The notes beneath the pieces were generated by a model. The model saw only the letters and a program-made list of their open reading frames with translations, had not been told where the DNA came from and searched no databases. From Diplonema papillatum (taxonomy: Eukaryota; Euglenozoa; Diplonemea; Diplonemida; Diplonemidae), in assembly GCA_030068145.1 (NCBI GenBank), contig JAPJBO010000287.1, positions 124,001-188,000 of the forward strand: a DNA stretch of 64,000 bases, written 5' to 3'. The translations under genes were made by a program, and so were the position numbers. Positions 61,628-64,000 of this stretch are shown piece by piece. How positions within the stretch are numbered: position 1 is the first letter of the stretch; each line of letters starts with the position of its first letter.

Positions 61628-64000
61628 CTCGGTACCGATCGAAGTAGCCTTTAAGCTGGCCGAGGAGCTGGGGTTTAACGAGGTTGTACTGCGGACTCTG
61701 AGGGCAGCCTACACCAACATGCGGCGTCACTTCCGGGTGGGAGCAACGGTTGGAGAAGGCTTCGTGCCTACGAACGGGATAATGCAGGGATGCCCGCTGA
61801 GTGTCATTCTCATTAACGTCATCATCAGTGTCTGGATGCGACACGTAGCGGACATCGAAGCGGCGATTCCGCTATCGTACGTCGATGACGTGTATGCAAT
61901 GCTGAAGACGTTTGCCGATTTAGAGGAGGCAGCCAGGCGGTCAGGAATGTTCGCCGGGCTGACCGGGATGAAAGTCTGCACGCAGAAAAAGTCGCATTTT
62001 TTCACGACGGCGTCGGACACCCCGCAAACCCTTGATTATGCGGAAAGCAACGGCACAGCAGTGAACAACGGGCGACAAGAAGGTATACAAAGGCGGGTGA
62101 CATTCGACGTTCTCGGCGTGATGCTAACCACAGAGAAGGTGCCACCGGGGGAGGTAATTCGGCCGTCGAAACGGATTGTGGAGAGGAACTCCGAAGCTGA
62201 GCGGGTGCTGAAAAGGGCAGCTTGCCTCCCGCTGCCAGGCGAAGCGAAGGACCTCGTGGTCAGCATGTCAGCGGGAGCTAAACGGTACTACGGTGCAGCA
62301 GTATCGGGAATGACGAAGCGGGACAGCGTGCGCCTGAGAAGATTGTTCACGGAGGCGATGTGGACTGGGCCGCCGCGCCGAGCTCAAGAGGCGGTCCTAC
62401 ATATCCTACATCATGGGCACCGACTCGACCCGGTAGTTGTGCCGGCATACAGAAGAATCACCACCTGGGCAGTGCAACTCAAGAAGTGGGAGTCCGCGAG
62501 ATCTCTGTCACAGACAGCGTGGGAGCACAGCGACTCGCTTGCGACATTGCATGGACCTTTCGCCTTCTTCAAAGAAGCGCTAGACGGACTCGGGTGGCGA
62601 TGGGTGGCACCAACCAGCATCGCCTACACGAACGAAGCCGGAGACGAGGTAGTGCATGATGCAGCGGCACAGGACAACACGAAGCTTCTACAGCACGACC
62701 TGCGATACGCTTTGAGACTACGCGAAATGGCTCAGCTCGCGGCAAGGCGGGGAGGAGACTTCGGGGGAGTGCGGGACGGGGTGGATTACCAGACAACCCG
62801 GCACCTGCTGGAGATGCACGATTCCCCACTCACCGCGTATCAAGCCGGCATGCTGAAATCAGTGATTGCGGGAGCCACGCCGGCGGCTGGACGAACAGGG
62901 GCCGGTGAAGAAAGCTGTCTATACTGCAATACGGAGGAACGAGAAACGGTGGATCACCTTTTCTGGAGCTGCCCCGCTTGGGAGCACTTGCGCGCGAAGT
63001 ACGAAGACATAAGGACCATGCAGGTAAACTGGCCCCCGTGTCTGCGCTTGTGCGGGATAGCCCCAGCCCCTCAGGTAGACGAAAGCACCTCCGTGCTGCC
63101 GGCAGAAAAGGAAAAAAGGCGGCATGTAGTGAAGCGACTGCAACTGTTCTTTGTCGAAGTGCTGAGGGAACGCCAGGGTGCCGACGGCCTGCTCGACAGG
63201 TCAGCCCGGCATCACAGGACAGACAGCTACCCGCGAGGCTGGAGACCAACTGAACCCTGCCGACTCGCAGTCCCTTTCATTGCGCCATCCGCCGTGACAA
63301 CGAAATGGAAATACGGACGGGAAATGTGGATGGCGTTCACCGACTGGCTGCGGCAAGTGAAATGGGCACCCCCGGGACACGACGAGCTGGGCATCAGCTT
63401 CATCGAGTTAGCTGTAGAGTTCGAAATGCACACCGGACAGCGGCTCCCTGACCTCAAAAGCAGGTACTATACAGCAGTACCTCAAGCACAGACAGGCAAG
63501 GTGACAGCAGCTCGCACAACGCTAGCGGATGGGGAAATGGGCGACAGCAGGTTGCTTGTGTGCTTCGATGGTGGGGCGAGAGCGAACGGAACCGCCTTCG
63601 CCGTTGCTGGCGCAGGGGCGGTAATGTACCGAGACGGCGTCAAGGTGTCGGAAGTAATCCTGCCGCTGCCCACCGTGCGCAGCAATAACGTGGCAGAGTA
63701 TGAAGCGGTGCTAGCGGGCCTGCATCTGCTGAACGAAGCGAACGATGCGGACGGCACGCAGTGTACGGTGCGGGGGGACTCGGCACTGGTAGTGGGGCAG
63801 CTTTTGCGACGCCTGGCATGTTCCGAGGAGCTCAAGCCATACCAGACACGCGCTGCCAGAATGGTTTCTTCCCTGCAGCGACGGATGACAGTGCGCATCG
63901 AGCACGTCAAGCGCGAGAGGAACACGGACGCTGATGCCCTGAGTAACGCCGCCATGGACTTGGTGCAGCGCCAGCGGCCGACTCCTCGAAGGCAAGAGAA
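61585..64000 (+). CDS. LINE-B reverse transcriptase, zinc knuckle and RNase H
   Basis: Continues the previous ORF in another frame and stays open to the window edge. RT: EPLFGLALDFQKCFDSVP, NGIMQGCPLSVILINV and catalytic YVDD (61878-61889). Knuckle: CLYCNTEERETVDHLFWSC at about 62922-62980. RNase H at about 63545-63960: CFDGGARANG, NNVAEYEAVLAGL, VRGDSALVV and RNTDADALSN, all four acidic positions present. Apart from the single frame break, the copy looks young. Confidence 0.88.

Larger units (their letters stand above)
59692..64000 (+). mobile_element. LINE-B, 5'-truncated non-LTR retrotransposon with RNase H
   Basis: Begins at 59692, lacking ORF1 and the start of the endonuclease, and runs off the window. 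Domains in order: APE endonuclease, RT, CCHC knuckle, RNase H. The RNase H separates it from LINE-A and fits I-like or Ingi-like clades. One frame break lies near 61580. An older relic of the same family is at 10060-10440. Confidence 0.85.

Noticed and set aside
1-64000. Dinoflagellate spliced-leader sequence as a lineage marker
   Set aside because: Not found by eye on either strand, so the lineage is left open.

Overview
The window is eukaryotic nuclear DNA from a protist I cannot name. Genes are broken by GT-AG introns, retrotransposons are abundant, and base composition swings between very GC-rich coding repeats and an AT-rich satellite. Nothing bacterial (operons, Shine-Dalgarno sites, CRISPR) is present. 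An alveolate or another complex-plastid lineage is possible, but no lineage marker such as a dinoflagellate spliced leader was found.

Layout. 1-6953: a gene made of tandem copies of one exon-intron unit; each exon is a long run of an A-E-A-Q-A pentapeptide and each intron is 293 nt. 7391-7576: the last exon of a C2HC zinc-finger gene. 7723-9140: a fossil RNase H piece of a tyrosine-recombinase (YR) retroelement between short direct repeats. 9200-11700: broken coding pieces, a LINE relic and dispersed repeats. 11840-14485: small repeats, two Pol III promoter-like modules and a TA-flanked inverted-repeat element. 14510-28983: a 12.65-kb array of about 300 copies of a 42/43-bp satellite between two 545-bp direct repeats, with a third partial copy to the right. 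29000-33270: mostly repeats and foldback DNA. 33270-36175: a 5'-truncated YR retroelement on the minus strand with the unusual order YR, RT, RNase H.

36200-45111: a coiled-coil gene (copy A) whose intron holds a LINE (LINE-A) with two open, overlapping ORFs and a 2A-like peptide at the start of ORF2. 45095-47408: a DNA transposon whose exact ends are revealed by an empty site in a second copy of the locus. 52832-56635: copy B of the coiled-coil gene, joined upstream to zinc-finger and helical exons, with only the last part of LINE-A in the matching intron. 42979-49980 and 54508-59691 are two near-identical copies of one segment. 59692-64000: a second LINE (LINE-B; APE, RT, zinc knuckle, RNase H) starts exactly where copy B ends and runs off the window.

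How the parts fit: copies A and B share downstream exons but have different upstream exons. The join lies in an intron filled with LINE sequence and the reading phase is kept on both sides, so this looks like exon shuffling through a LINE-bearing intron followed by further transposition. All exon calls rest on reading frames and splice motifs read by eye; no transcript or database evidence was available.
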